A DNA stretch of 64,000 nt, taken from contig NZ_JACLZF010000001.1 of NCBI RefSeq assembly GCF_014243345.1, forward strand, positions 186,001 to 250,000. Reading direction: 5' to 3'. Each line of letters opens with the position of its first letter. Position 1 is the first letter of the stretch. This DNA is from Robiginitalea sp. SC105 (lineage in GTDB: Bacteria > Bacteroidota > Bacteroidia > Flavobacteriales > Flavobacteriaceae). Made by a program: the position numbers and the translations under genes. Shown piece after piece: positions 1-11,200 of the stretch. The notes beneath the pieces were generated by a model. That model saw only the letters and a program-made list of their open reading frames with translations, was not told the origin of the DNA and ran no database searches.

Positions 1-1
1 T

Positions 2-3000
2 TTCGGCGTGGCTCAGGCCCAAGAAGTATCAGGTACTGTTTCTGATGCGACCGGACCCCTTCCAGGGGCTAGTGTTGTGGTAAAGGGAACAACCACTGGT
101 ACACAAACGGATTTTGACGGGAACTATACCCTGGATGGAGTTGACGGCGATGCCGTGCTGGTGTTCAGCTACATCGGCTACGCCACCCAGGAAGTGCCGG
201 TCAACGGTCGTTCCACCATCAATGTAACGATGGAGGAAGATGCTCAGGCTCTGGACGAAGTTGTAATCATCGGGTACGGTCAGACTACCGTTAAGGATGC
301 GACCGGATCGGTGACTGCAGTAACTTCTGAAGACTTCAACGGCGGGGTAATCTCCTCCCCGGAACAATTGATCCAGGGTAAAACTGCCGGGGTGAACATC
401 TCCGAAACAAGCGGGGAGCCCGGTGCCGGCATTCAGGTAAACATCCGTGGATCCAACTCCGTGCGCGGTAACAACGCGCCACTCTTCGTGGTTGACGACG
501 TACCGCTTTTCGGTCAGAATACCGATGCCCAGGGGGATTCCGGACAGGGTGGAAGCGACGTGGGTAACCCGTTGAACTTCCTAAACCCGAATGACATTGA
601 AAGCATCAGTATCCTGAAGGATGCCTCCGCAACGGCCATTTACGGGTCGCGGGGAGCCAACGGTGTGGTCATCATCACCACCAAAAGCGGACGGAAGGCC
701 GCGGGTGGCAAAATTGAGTGGAATTCGAATTTGAGCATGGCTACTCCCGTTCGGGAGTACAATTTGTTGAACCGGGAGCAATTCCTCGATGCGGTTGAAC
801 TCTACGGAGGGGACCGCAATGGGGTCGATTTCGGAGGCAATACGGACTGGCAGCAACTGGTCCTTCGCTCAGCGGCTTCATCCAACCACAACCTGGCGTA
901 TTCACGGGCCTATGGATCCGGCAACGTCCGGGCGACCTTCGGGTACCAGAAGCAATTCGGGGTGGTGGAAAAATCCGAATTCGAACGGATTACCGGGAGG
1001 ATCAACCTGAACCAGCTCTTTTTTGACGACAAGCTCATCTTCGGGCTTCAGGCATCCATTTCCCGTATCAACCGCGAACAGCCTCCCCTTGCATCGGGAG
1101 CCGGTTTCCAGGGGGATGTCCTCGGGGCAGCCTATTCGGCCAACCCGACCTGGCCCGCCAATCAAGATTTTAACCCCGGTGGAAACCTCATCAATCCACT
1201 TAACTATCTGAACTCTACCCAGAATATCACTAACACGGACCGGGTACTTATCAATGGTTCCGTCGAATACAAGTTTACGCCGGAACTGCGGGGTAAGGTC
1301 AATTTGGGATATGACAAATCCGAAAGCGAGAATACATCGGTGCTGAATTCCAACCTTCAGATCATCGGTATCTCCGGGAATGGATTTGGAACCTATAATA
1401 TTCTGGACCGGGAAAACAAGACGCTAGAGGCAACGCTGTCCTATGCCAAGCAATTTGACAACTCCAATTTGGACGCCCTGGTCGGTTACGCCTATCAGGA
1501 TTTCCGCACCGTAGGAAGAAATGCTGCGGGACGCGGGTTCTCACGCTCGGAACTAAATGGAATGGGTGAGACGCTCAGGAATACCGTCAATACCATAGCC
1601 GGTCTAATTCCGGGATCCTACCAGCAATTCTATTATGGCACAAACACAGGCAACCTGGTTGTGAACCGCCTGTTCGACGCACAGGGTCAGCCGAACGCTG
1701 TAACCGAAACCCTGGGTGATGTTGGGTTCGAAAAAGGGATACAGGCAATCGTCGCTGATAATTATGACAACACGGACGAATTGCAGTCTTTCTTTGGACG
1801 GGTAAATTACAGTATCGCCGGCAAGTACCTCTTTACAGCTACCATGCGGGCGGACGGGTCTTCCCGTTTTGGCCCCGAAAACCAGTACGGGTACTTCCCT
1901 TCCGGTGCATTTGCCTGGCAGATAGGCGAAGAGGACTTCATCGGGGAGAGCATCTCTACGCTGAAACTTCGTCTCAGTGCGGGTATTACAGGTAACCAGG
2001 ACGGACTGGGCTACGGAAACTTCGTAGCGCGCCAGCGTTTTGCCGGATTGGGCATCAATAACGACAATACGGTGAACGGAAGTGGTTTATCGATCGTCGC
2101 TACGGATGTGCCGGACCTGAAGTGGGAGTCAACCGTCAACTTCAACGTCGGTCTGGATTTCGGATTCAACAATGACCGGTTCAACGGTAGCATCGATGTC
2201 TACCAGAATACGACGCAGGACCTGCTGCTGCAGACTCCGCCGGCTGCCCCGTCGACCAACCCTTTCCAGTTTGGAAATGTGGATGCCGAAGTGGTTAACC
2301 AGGGGGTTGAATTGGCCCTGTCATACGATTTTGTACAATCCGAGGACTTTAATATGAGCGCCTCTTTCAATATTGCCTACAACGACAATGAGATCCAGAA
2401 TTTCGACGGATCCATCAATACGGGGGCTATTAACGGACCTGGTCTTTCAGGGGCCTTTGCCCAGCGTTTCGAAGCCGGGCAGTCGCTCTTTGCCTATTAC
2501 ATGGCGGAGTTCACCGGCTTTGATGCCGATGGCAACCCGCAGTATGTGGATGTAGACGGCAACGGTGTCGGTGACCCGGATTCAGACAAGAAGTTTACCG
2601 GCGAAGATGCGCTTCCGGATGTAACTTCGGGCCTTAGCCTGAATGCCAGCTATAAGAACTGGGACTTCGGTGCCTTCTTCAGCGGGCAGTTCGGATTCTC
2701 CGTCTACAACAACACGGCGAACTCCTTTTTCAACGCGGGTCAGTTGACCACTTCCCGTAACGTTACGCAAAGCGTAGTTGCCAGTGGTGAGAACGGTGCG
2801 GCATCCACTGCCGTATCCACCCGCTTCCTGGAAAAAGGTGATTTTGTCCGCTTTCAGAACGCAACCATTGGCTATAATGTGCCTCTAAGTGGTGAAGGGT
2901 TCTTCGATACTATGCGTTTCTCCCTGACGGGTCAGAACCTGGCCCTCTGGACGGATTACAGTGGTATCGATCCGGAAGTAACCGTAGCAACCGGCCAGCT

Positions 3001-3088
3001 CGGTTCCGGAGTTCCTTCCCGCGGTATCGACTGGGCTGCGTTCCCAAGGCCGCTTACAGTAACCTTTGGCATTAATGCCTCCTTTTAA
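2..3088 (+). CDS. SusC/RagA-like TonB-dependent outer-membrane receptor, 5' truncated
   Basis: Outer-membrane transporter that with its SusD partner imports oligomeric nutrients using TonB energy. The frame is already open at the window edge (FGVAQAQE, the end of a signal peptide), so the true start lies upstream; a GTG at 8 is not a credible start. Visible order: carboxypeptidase-regulatory-like domain (about residues 5-80), a DEVVIIGYG segment typical of SusC TonB boxes, plug domain with the SusC signature IESISILKDASATAIYG, then a long beta-barrel ending in an aromatic residue (INASF). About 1,026 residues are present, normal for the family. It lies 18 nt before the SusD-like gene. Substrate cannot be told: no glycoside hydrolase, sulfatase or lyase is next to it in this window. 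Confidence 0.95.
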   Translation, partial: FGVAQAQEVSGTVSDATGPLPGASVVVKGTTTGTQTDFDGNYTLDGVDGDAVLVFSYIGYATQEVPVNGRSTINVTMEEDAQALDEVVIIGYGQTTVKDATGSVTAVTSEDFNGGVISSPEQLIQGKTAGVNISETSGEPGAGIQVNIRGSNSVRGNNAPLFVVDDVPLFGQNTDAQGDSGQGGSDVGNPLNFLNPNDIESISILKDASATAIYGSRGANGVVIITTKSGRKAAGGKIEWNSNLSMATPVREYNLLNREQFLDAVELYGGDRNGVDFGGNTDWQQLVLRSAASSNHNLAYSRAYGSGNVRATFGYQKQFGVVEKSEFERITGRINLNQLFFDDKLIFGLQASISRINREQPPLASGAGFQGDVLGAAYSANPTWPANQDFNPGGNLINPLNYLNSTQNITNTDRVLINGSVEYKFTPELRGKVNLGYDKSESENTSVLNSNLQIIGISGNGFGTYNILDRENKTLEATLSYAKQFDNSNLDALVGYAYQDFRTVGRNAAGRGFSRSELNGMGETLRNTVNTIAGLIPGSYQQFYYGTNTGNLVVNRLFDAQGQPNAVTETLGDVGFEKGIQAIVADNYDNTDELQSFFGRVNYSIAGKYLFTATMRADGSSRFGPENQYGYFPSGAFAWQIGEEDFIGESISTLKLRLSAGITGNQDGLGYGNFVARQRFAGLGINNDNTVNGSGLSIVATDVPDLKWESTVNFNVGLDFGFNNDRFNGSIDVYQNTTQDLLLQTPPAAPSTNPFQFGNVDAEVVNQGVELALSYDFVQSEDFNMSASFNIAYNDNEIQNFDGSINTGAINGPGLSGAFAQRFEAGQSLFAYYMAEFTGFDADGNPQYVDVDGNGVGDPDSDKKFTGEDALPDVTSGLSLNASYKNWDFGAFFSGQFGFSVYNNTANSFFNAGQLTTSRNVTQSVVASGENGAASTAVSTRFLEKGDFVRFQNATIGYNVPLSGEGFFDTMRFSLTGQNLALWTDYSGIDPEVTVATGQLGSGVPSRGIDWAAFPRPLTVTFGINASF

Positions 3089-3106
3089 ATAAAAAAATTG
3101 TATATC

Positions 3107-4744
3107 ATGAAAAGATATCATCTCAAATATTTCTTAACTCTAATTGCGGTTGCCGGCCTCAGTGCCTGTACCAACCTGGAGATCGAGGAAACCGACTCAT
3201 TTATCTCTGAAGGTTTCCAGGGGATCCAGGAACCCGCCTCTGCCCTGAGCCAGCTCTACAACCAGGTAGACGGCGCACTGGGTGACCAGGCGAATACCTT
3301 TGCCCTGAACGAAGTAACCACTGACGAACAGCTCGTACCCACGCGGGGTGCCGACTGGGGAGACAATGGTCGCTGGCGGAAACTCCACCAGCACGAATGG
3401 GGCCTGGAAGAGACCGACATCATCACCCCGTTTGACCAGTGGAATGCCAACCAGCTGTTGGCTTCGCAAATCCTGGATGACCGGAGTAACGCCTCACCGG
3501 ATGTCGCTGCCCAGGCGCGCTTCCTCAGGGCCTTTAGTATGTATTTGGTCCTGGACCTCTACGGACAGGTACCTTATCGGGATGTTACCCTGTCTTCCTC
3601 CGAAGTACCTACAGTTCTTACCGGAGCTGCTGCAGTGGACTTTATTTTGAGCGACCTCGATGCTGCTATTGCCGAATTGCCCGCATTGTCTGCCGGCACG
3701 GGCGAACAGAACCGGGCTAGCAAGGCATCCGCAAGGTACCTGAAGGCTAAAGTGCTCCTGAACCGGCATATTTTTGAAAACCAGCTGACTGGCGGGGGCG
3801 GAACCCCGAATGCTGCGGATATGCAGGAGGTGGTCAACCTGGTAGACGCTATTGCCGACGATGGTTATGCCCTTCAGGAAGGCTATTTTGAAATTTTCGA
3901 AAGCTCTGCTGACACCGAAACCATCTGGTTCGGGGATGCAGCCAATACCGGGAACCGGATCTACAACGGGTTGCACTACAACAATATCGGAGAAGGTGCC
4001 GGAGGCTGGAACGGATTCAGTACCCTGGCGGAATTCTACGACCTTTTCGAAGGCGACCCGAATCAAAACCGGTTTGAATCTTCGCTGTTCACCGCCCAGA
4101 TCGACGGACAGGAAGAGCGCCGCGGTGGTGTGCCTTCCATTGGCGTGCCATTCACCGGAGCTCCGGGAACTTCAGACAAAAACGGTTTTGAACTCGGTTC
4201 CGACGTGGGAGTCGGTTTCCTTGTAGGTCAACAGTACGGGGTTGAAGGAAATGCGCTCCAGGACAGGCAGGCCAACCCGCTCGTGTTCTCCCGTGGATTT
4301 GTGGACGGAAACGGCCAACCCAGCCTGATCAACAACAGCGAGCGTACGGGGATCCGGGTGATGAAATACCAGGCCCGCTTTGACGGCGCTTTTACGGGCC
4401 ACGTTATCTGGTTCCGGTATTCTGATGCCCACCTCATGAAGGCTGAAGCCATCCTGAGGGGTGCCAGCGGCGGTGACGCCCTGGCCCTGGTCAATGAGCT
4501 TCGCGTACTCCGCGGTGCCACCTTACTGGGTTCCCTCAGCGAGCAGGATCTGCTCGATGAACGCGGCCGGGAACTCTACGTTGAGCACTGGAGGCGGAAC
4601 GATATGATCCGTTTTGGACAGTACCTGCGCAACTGGGAATTTAAAGGAGATGCGGAAATCGGTAACGCGACCCGGAACCTCTTCCCGATCCCGCTGCCGC
4701 AATTGCTGGCAAACCCGAACCTGCAACAGAACCCGGGTTACTAG
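3107..4744 (+). CDS. SusD/RagB-like nutrient-binding surface lipoprotein
   Basis: Surface lipoprotein that forms the lid of a SusC transporter. A signal peptide with lipobox LSAC puts the lipidated cysteine at residue 21 from the ATG at 3107; the frame could also open at a TTG at 3098, but the ATG gives a clean signal peptide. About 545 residues, usual for SusD. The helical TPR-like core is recognisable (ARFLRAFSMYLVLDLYG, SDAHLMKAEAILR, RGRELYVEHWRR), with the family's typical C-terminus (LFPIPLPQLLANPNL). It follows the SusC gene directly and is closed by a strong terminator, so susC-susD form one transcription block and the FG-GAP genes downstream probably start separately or depend on read-through. 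Confidence 0.95.
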   Translation: MKRYHLKYFLTLIAVAGLSACTNLEIEETDSFISEGFQGIQEPASALSQLYNQVDGALGDQANTFALNEVTTDEQLVPTRGADWGDNGRWRKLHQHEWGLEETDIITPFDQWNANQLLASQILDDRSNASPDVAAQARFLRAFSMYLVLDLYGQVPYRDVTLSSSEVPTVLTGAAAVDFILSDLDAAIAELPALSAGTGEQNRASKASARYLKAKVLLNRHIFENQLTGGGGTPNAADMQEVVNLVDAIADDGYALQEGYFEIFESSADTETIWFGDAANTGNRIYNGLHYNNIGEGAGGWNGFSTLAEFYDLFEGDPNQNRFESSLFTAQIDGQEERRGGVPSIGVPFTGAPGTSDKNGFELGSDVGVGFLVGQQYGVEGNALQDRQANPLVFSRGFVDGNGQPSLINNSERTGIRVMKYQARFDGAFTGHVIWFRYSDAHLMKAEAILRGASGGDALALVNELRVLRGATLLGSLSEQDLLDERGRELYVEHWRRNDMIRFGQYLRNWEFKGDAEIGNATRNLFPIPLPQLLANPNLQQNPGY

Positions 4745-4765
4745 GGATCAATTGAATCTAATTGT

Positions 4766-4794
4766 AAAGGCCGCCTTCGGGCGGCCTTTTTTTT
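4766..4794 (+). terminator. Intrinsic terminator after the SusC/SusD pair
   Basis: A 10-bp perfect stem (AAAGGCCGCC / GGCGGCCTTT) around a TTCG tetraloop runs into eight T. It lies about 22 nt after the SusD stop codon. This is the clearest bidirectional-quality hairpin in the window. Confidence 0.9.
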
Positions 4795-4935
4795 ATAGAA
4801 TTCCCGGGTCAAAGCAATTAGTATTAATGATTGATTAATAAGGCTAACAGATGGTTAATGTCTTACAGTTCAACCCCTTGTGGCTGGGCCTTCCAGGCAA
4901 TATTCCGTAATTTAGCGAGCTGTTCCACAGCGGTT

Positions 4936-7900
4936 ATGAAAAAGATTTACGGCGTAGTACTGGCACTCGTGGCACTGGGCAGTTGTCGGGGAAGGGAAGA
5001 TTACCTGTTCCGGGAACTGGACCCTTCAGAAACAGGGGTCACCTTTGCCAATACGCTCGCGGAATCCCCCGAACTCAATATCCTGAACTACCTCTATTAC
5101 TACAACGGGGCCGGGGTGGCTGTGGCCGATTTCAACGGCGACGGGTTGCCGGACCTTTATTTCGTTTCCAACCAGCAAGCCGACGCCCTGTACCTGAACA
5201 GGGGCCACCTGCAATTCGAGGATATTACCACCAAAGCCGGGATCCGGAATGACCAGGGGTGGACCACAGGGGTCACCCATGTGGATATCAACGCGGACGG
5301 GTTGCTGGACCTGTATGTCTGCAAAGCCTCGGGATATCGTTCCCTGAACGGTCGGAACATGCTGTATGTGAACCAGGGGCCCGACAAGAACGGCATTCCC
5401 CGTTTCGAGGAACAGGCGGCAGACTACGGCCTCGACTTCTCCGGCCTGTCCACCCAGGCCGCATTCCTGGACTACGACCTGGATGGAGACCTGGACCTGT
5501 TCCTGATGAACCATTCCGTACACCCCAACCGCAACTACGGACGGGGTTCCCAGCGGGAGGGCTACGATGCCCTGTCCGGGGATAGGCTGTTTCGCAATGA
5601 CGCGGGATCCTTTACCGATGTCAGCCGGGAAGCCGGCATTTTCCAGGGCAAGGCGGGGTACGGCCTGGGATTGAGCGTGGGAGACCTGGACAACGACGGC
5701 TACCCGGACATCTATATCGGCAACGACTTCTTTGAGAACGATTACCTGTACATGAACCAGGGCGACGGCAGTTTCCGGGAGGTGATTTCCGGTGACCACT
5801 CCCCCATCGGGCATACCACGCATTTCAGTATGGGGAACGACATTGCAGATGTGAACAATGACGGGCTGGCGGATATTATCTCCCTGGACATGTTGCCGGA
5901 AGACCTGGTAACTTACAAAACCTCCGGCCTGGAATACGGCTACCCCATCTACCAGCAATACCTGAAGAACGGGTTCTCCCCCCAGTACATGCAGAATACC
6001 CTCCAACTGAACGCGGGGGACGGCCATTATTCGGAAATCGGCTTCCTGGGTGGCCTCGCCAGTACCGAATGGTCCTGGGGGACCCTGCTTGCCGACCTGG
6101 ACAACGACGGCATGAAGGACGTGTTTATTACCAATGGTATCAAGGGGGCCACCAACGACATGGACTATATGAACTTTATCGCGAATGAAGACATACAGCG
6201 CCGGATTGACGCGGGCATGTCCGATTCCGATATGCCGCTCACCCGGGAAATCCCCGCCAAAAAAGTGCCGAATTATATCTTCCGCAACACGGGGGAACTC
6301 CGCTTCGAAGACATGGCCGGTAAATGGATGCAAACGACCCCTACCTACAGCCACGGCTGCGTCTATGCCGACCTGGACCGGGATGGCGACCTGGACCTGG
6401 TGGTCAACCATATGGACCAAACGGCATCCGTATACCAGAATACGCTCTCTGGAAACACCTCCCTCAGGGTGACCTTCAAAGGCGACGCGGGCAATCCATT
6501 CGGGATTGGCGCCCGGGTACTCGTCTATTCCGGGCAACAGACCATGGCCCAGGAGAATTTCCCCACCCGGGGATACCTGTCGGCCGTTGCCCCGGAGCTG
6601 ACCTTTGGCCTGGGTGCTCAGGCCGCCGCCGATTCCCTGCTGGTTATCTGGCCCGGGGGGGCTTTCCAGAGGTTAACCAACCTGCCTGCTGGCGGGAACC
6701 TCCTGCTGGACCAGAAAGCTGCGGGTGGGCACTACTACCGGGAGGTAAAATACGGAAAGGCCCCATGGGTGGTGCGCGATAGCCTGATCCCTTTTGTGCA
6801 CCTGGAAAACCCAACCCTCGACTTTGACCGGGAACCCCTGATCCCGTATGCCTACTCCAACCAGGGCCCGGACCTTTCCATTGTTGATTTTAACCGGGAC
6901 GGCCTGGACGATGTATTCATCGGCGGGGCAAAACGACAGGCATCCGCCCTGTTCCTGCAGGAAGCAGGCGGGGTGTTTGCCGCAGCATTTGAGAAACTCT
7001 TTGAAGAAGATGCCCTGAGCGAGGACACAGCCCATGTATTTTTTGACGCCGACGGGGACTCCTGGCCCGACCTCCTGGTTGCGAGCGGCGGAAATGAGTT
7101 CCGACAGGGCGATCCGGTACGGCCACGGCTCTATATGAACCGTGAAGGCATTCCCTTCAGGGACCACAGCGCTTTTGAAGGGGTCGAACTGAATGCCTCC
7201 GACCTGGTTATCTTTGACCTGGAAGGGGACGGGGACCCGGATATCCTGATCACCTCCGACGCCGTACCCGGGGCCTACGGGGATGTACCCCGGCATTATG
7301 TCCTGGAGAATGATGGAGCGGGGCATTTTACGGATGTCACCGCCCGGCGGTTCCCGGGCCTCCTGGATTTTGGTGCGGTCAGCGCTGCGGTCAGCGGTGA
7401 CTTTGACGGGGATGGGCAGGCGGAACTCGCTGTCGCCGGACACTGGACCCCGGTCAGCATTTTCAAAAGCCGGGACGGGATATGGCAGCGGGAAAATACC
7501 CCGGGCCTTGGAGGGTCGGCCGGGTGGTGGAACACCCTGGAAGCCGTTGACATCGATTCGGACGGGGACCTCGACCTGCTCGGGGGGAACTGGGGGCTGA
7601 ACAGTAAATTCCGGGCTTCCGCTGAAGCACCCTTGCGCTTGTATCGGAATGACTTTGATGGGAACGGGGCAGCGGAACCCCTTGTCACCTACTACCACAA
7701 CGGCGTGGAGACCCCATTTGCCTCCCGGGATGAACTGGGAAAGCAAATGCCGTTCCTGAACAAGAAGTTCCGGACCTACAAGGGCTTTGCCGAGGCCTCT
7801 TTGGACGACCTCTTCGGGGCGGATGCCCTGGAGCAATCCAGGCAAACGCAAGTCACCGAACTCCGGAGCACCCTGTACCTGAACCAGGGGGACGGGAGTT

Positions 7901-8226
7901 TCCGGCCACAACCCTTGCCGCGAATTGCCCAGGCTTCGGCCGTTTTTGATATTTTCGTGGACGATTTGGACGGGGATGCCGACCCGGACGTACTGCTGGT
8001 GGGCAACCTGTATGAGATCAGCACACAACTCGGCAGGCTGGACGCCCTCAACGGGCTGGTGCTCACCAATGACGGCAAGGGCGGCCTGAGCTGGGCCCCG
8101 GAGCTGTCCCTGCCCCTGTCGGGGGCGGCCCGGAAAGTCGATACCCTGAGAGTTGACGGTAAAAAAACCTACATAATCGGCAGGAACGACATGGCTCCTG
8201 CCCTGTTTCAAAAAGATGAAAAGTAA
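4936..8226 (+). CDS. FG-GAP/VCBS-repeat and ASPIC/UnbV lipoprotein, paralogue 1
   Basis: Large exported lipoprotein of unknown exact role. The ATG at 4936 gives a lipoprotein signal (VALGSC, Cys17); the frame is open to 4831 but that extension is not signal-like. Domains: a first propeller block of FG-GAP/VCBS repeats (about residues 60-500) with repeated calcium-loop motifs such as DFNGDGLPD and DLDRDGDLD, an ASPIC/UnbV domain near 510-590 (NPFGIGARV...), then a second FG-GAP block to the end. The segment TEWSWGTLLADLDNDG and a following F-[IV]-T-N-G-I are shared by all three paralogues here. Its stop overlaps the next start, so the three are translationally coupled. Such proteins are thought to bind calcium and ligands at the surface; enzymatic activity is not evident. 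Confidence 0.9.
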   Translation: MKKIYGVVLALVALGSCRGREDYLFRELDPSETGVTFANTLAESPELNILNYLYYYNGAGVAVADFNGDGLPDLYFVSNQQADALYLNRGHLQFEDITTKAGIRNDQGWTTGVTHVDINADGLLDLYVCKASGYRSLNGRNMLYVNQGPDKNGIPRFEEQAADYGLDFSGLSTQAAFLDYDLDGDLDLFLMNHSVHPNRNYGRGSQREGYDALSGDRLFRNDAGSFTDVSREAGIFQGKAGYGLGLSVGDLDNDGYPDIYIGNDFFENDYLYMNQGDGSFREVISGDHSPIGHTTHFSMGNDIADVNNDGLADIISLDMLPEDLVTYKTSGLEYGYPIYQQYLKNGFSPQYMQNTLQLNAGDGHYSEIGFLGGLASTEWSWGTLLADLDNDGMKDVFITNGIKGATNDMDYMNFIANEDIQRRIDAGMSDSDMPLTREIPAKKVPNYIFRNTGELRFEDMAGKWMQTTPTYSHGCVYADLDRDGDLDLVVNHMDQTASVYQNTLSGNTSLRVTFKGDAGNPFGIGARVLVYSGQQTMAQENFPTRGYLSAVAPELTFGLGAQAAADSLLVIWPGGAFQRLTNLPAGGNLLLDQKAAGGHYYREVKYGKAPWVVRDSLIPFVHLENPTLDFDREPLIPYAYSNQGPDLSIVDFNRDGLDDVFIGGAKRQASALFLQEAGGVFAAAFEKLFEEDALSEDTAHVFFDADGDSWPDLLVASGGNEFRQGDPVRPRLYMNREGIPFRDHSAFEGVELNASDLVIFDLEGDGDPDILITSDAVPGAYGDVPRHYVLENDGAGHFTDVTARRFPGLLDFGAVSAAVSGDFDGDGQAELAVAGHWTPVSIFKSRDGIWQRENTPGLGGSAGWWNTLEAVDIDSDGDLDLLGGNWGLNSKFRASAEAPLRLYRNDFDGNGAAEPLVTYYHNGVETPFASRDELGKQMPFLNKKFRTYKGFAEASLDDLFGADALEQSRQTQVTELRSTLYLNQGDGSFRPQPLPRIAQASAVFDIFVDDLDGDADPDVLLVGNLYEISTQLGRLDALNGLVLTNDGKGGLSWAPELSLPLSGAARKVDTLRVDGKKTYIIGRNDMAPALFQKDEK

Positions 8227-11200
8227 TATGAGTTATTTAAGATATTTCCTGACTGTTTGGGTTGCCTGTATGCTGGGATGTACCGATGCAGAGACGGAGC
8301 CTGCCGCGAAACCCGAGAAGGCTACCCTGTTTACCCTGCTCCCTTCGGACAGTACCGGCATCGACTTTGTCAACCAGGTGGAGAACCAGAAGGATTTCAA
8401 CATATTCAAGTACCGGAATTTTTATAACGGCGGCGGAGTGGCCCTGGGGGATATCAACAACGACGGACTTACCGACATTTTCCTGACCGGGAACATGGTA
8501 CAGAACAAACTCTACCTGAACCGGGGTGGTTTCCGGTTCGAGGACATCACCGAATCGGCCGGGGTGGGCGGCAACAAACCCTGGTCTACCGGGGTGACCA
8601 TGGCCGACATCAACGCCGATGGCCTGCTGGACATCTATGTGAGCAACGCGGGAAACATGGAGGGCAACAACCACGACAACGACCTGTATATCAACAACGG
8701 GGACCTGACCTTTACGGAGCGCGCCGCGGAGTTCAACCTGGCTGAGACGGGCTTCAGCACTCACGCCACCTTTTTTGACTATGACAAGGATGGCGACCTG
8801 GACGCCTATATCCTCAACAACAGCAATATCCCCGTGAGCAGCCTGGGGTATGCGGAACAACGGGAAGTGCGGGCCCAGGACTGGGAAGGCGTGCCCCATA
8901 TCTTCCGCGGGGTCGGCGACATGCTCCTACGGAACGACGGGGGGACCTTCACGGACGTAAGCGAGGAGGCAGGGATCTACGGCAGCCTCATCGGATTCGG
9001 CCTGGGGGTACTGGTTTCCGATTTCAACCAGGACCTGTATCCCGACATCTACGTCTCCAACGACTTCTATGAACGGGATTACCTCTATATCAACAACCAG
9101 GACGGTACGTTTTCCGAGCAAATCAAGGAATGGACAGGCCACCTGAGCCTTTCCGCCATGGGGATCGACATCGGGGACATCAACAACGACGGCCACCAGG
9201 ACGTATTTATCACCGATATGCTCCCCGAGCCCGAAGAACGGGTCAAATCTGTCATGGAATTCGAGGGTTACAACGTGTACAATCTGAAACAGGGCAAGGA
9301 TTTTTACCAGCAATACATCCAGAACACACTCCAGCTCAACAACGGCAACGGTTCCTTTTCGGAAGTGGCCTATTTCAGCGGGGTGGATGCCACGGACTGG
9401 AGTTGGGCGGGATTGCTGTTCGACATGGACAACGACGGCCTGCGGGATATCTTCGTGACCAACGGGATCAACCACGACCTGACAGACCTGGATTTCGTGG
9501 ACTTCTTTGCCAATGAGATCATCCAGAAAATGGCCCTTACCGGCAAAAAGGAGTCCATCGATTCCATCATCCAGAAAATGCCGATCAAGCCACAGCCCAA
9601 TTACGCCTTCCGCAACAACGGGGACATCACCTTTGACAATGCCAATGCCGACTGGGGCTTTGAGATGCCGACCCGTTCCAACGGGGCTGCTTACGGGGAC
9701 CTGGACAATGACGGGGACCTGGACCTGGTCATCAACAACGTCAACATGCCTGCCTTTGTCTACCGGAATGAAACGGATAACCAGAAAGAAAACCACTACA
9801 TCCGCCTCCGCCTTAAGGGGCCTGCAAAAAACCCGTTCGGGATCGGGGCTACGGTACGCCTGTTTGCAGGTGACAAGATCCTGGTACAGGAGCTCATCCC
9901 TTCCCGGGGTTTTCAGTCCAGCATCGATTATGTCCTGGCCCTGGGATTGGGAGATTCGGACACCGTGGACTCCCTGCGCGTGGTCTGGCCCGACGACCGG
10001 ACCCAGTTGCTGACAAGCCTGGAAGCCGACCGGGAATGGGTACTCGACCATGCCGAGGCCGGGGATACCTATACGCCCCCCGGACAAAAACCCATAACCC
10101 CACTGCTCCGGGAGCTGCCGCTGGCCGGAGTGTCGCCGCACCGGGAAGATGCCTATAACGATTTTGACCACGAGGGGTTGATCTACAGCAAATTGTCGCA
10201 GGAGGGCCCTGCCCTGGCCGTGGCCGATGTCAATGGGGATGGAAACGACGATTTCTACCTGGGCGGGGGATCCGGACAGGAAGGGGCGCTCTACCTCCAC
10301 CAGGGCGGCGGAAAAGTAACCCGGTCCCGGATCCCGGCCTTTGAAACAGACAGCCCCTACGAGGATACGGCTGCCGCCTTCTTCGATGCAGACGGGGACG
10401 GCGATCCCGACCTCCTGGTCGCATCCGGGGGGAACCAGGCCGACCAGTACCGGAATTACCGCCCGAGATTATACCTCAATGACGGTAAGGGCAGCTTTAC
10501 GAAGGCACCCGGGGAATTACCCACCCGCGTCAAGAACATGTCGGTGGTGGCCCCCCAGGATTTTGACCAGGATGGCGATATGGACGTCTTTATCGGTTCC
10601 CGGTCTGTGGTGGGGATATACGGGGTCAACCCGGACCACCTGTTCCTGGAAAACGACGGCACTGGACAATTCCGGGATGTTTCCGAACGTGTGGCCAATG
10701 ACCTGAAAGATGCCGGAATGATTACCGGGGCGGTCTGGGCCGACATGGACGGGGACGGCCGCAACGACCTGGTCACCGTTTCGGACTGGGGTATTCCGGG
10801 CATCTACCGGAACAACGGCCGCAGGGTCAGCAAGGTCCCTACTTCCCTGGACAGCCTGGACGGGTGGTGGAGTTCGGTGGCTGCCGCAGACCTGGACGGG
10901 GACGGGGACCTGGACCTGGTGCTTGGAAACCAGGGCTCCAACCTGCACTACAAGCCCTCCCCCGGAAAACCCATGAAGATGTGGGTAAACGATTTTGACA
11001 GCAACGGTACGCTGGAACAGGTGGTGACCCTCAGCACAGAATCCGGGGATTACCCGCTGCACCAGAAAAAGGAGCTCACTGCCCAGGTGGTCTCCCTGAA
11101 AAAGGAAAACCTGAAGGCATCGGTCTACGCCCAGCGCACGATACAGGAATTGTTTCCCCCGGAACTGGTGAGTCGCTCCATCGTAAAATCTTCCCGTATA

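Noticed and set aside
5026-6537. 503-residue open frame on the minus strand opposite FG-GAP paralogue 1
   Set aside because: It is a by-product of GC-rich, Asp/Gly-rich repeats on the plus strand. It has the same valine/glycine-rich composition as other antisense frames over FG-GAP genes and no domain.
6673-8211. 512-residue minus-strand open frame
   Set aside because: Mirror of the second FG-GAP block; no recognised fold and an overlapping good gene.
8927-10300. 457-residue minus-strand open frame opposite paralogue 2
   Set aside because: Same artefact of repeated DxDGDG codons read backwards.
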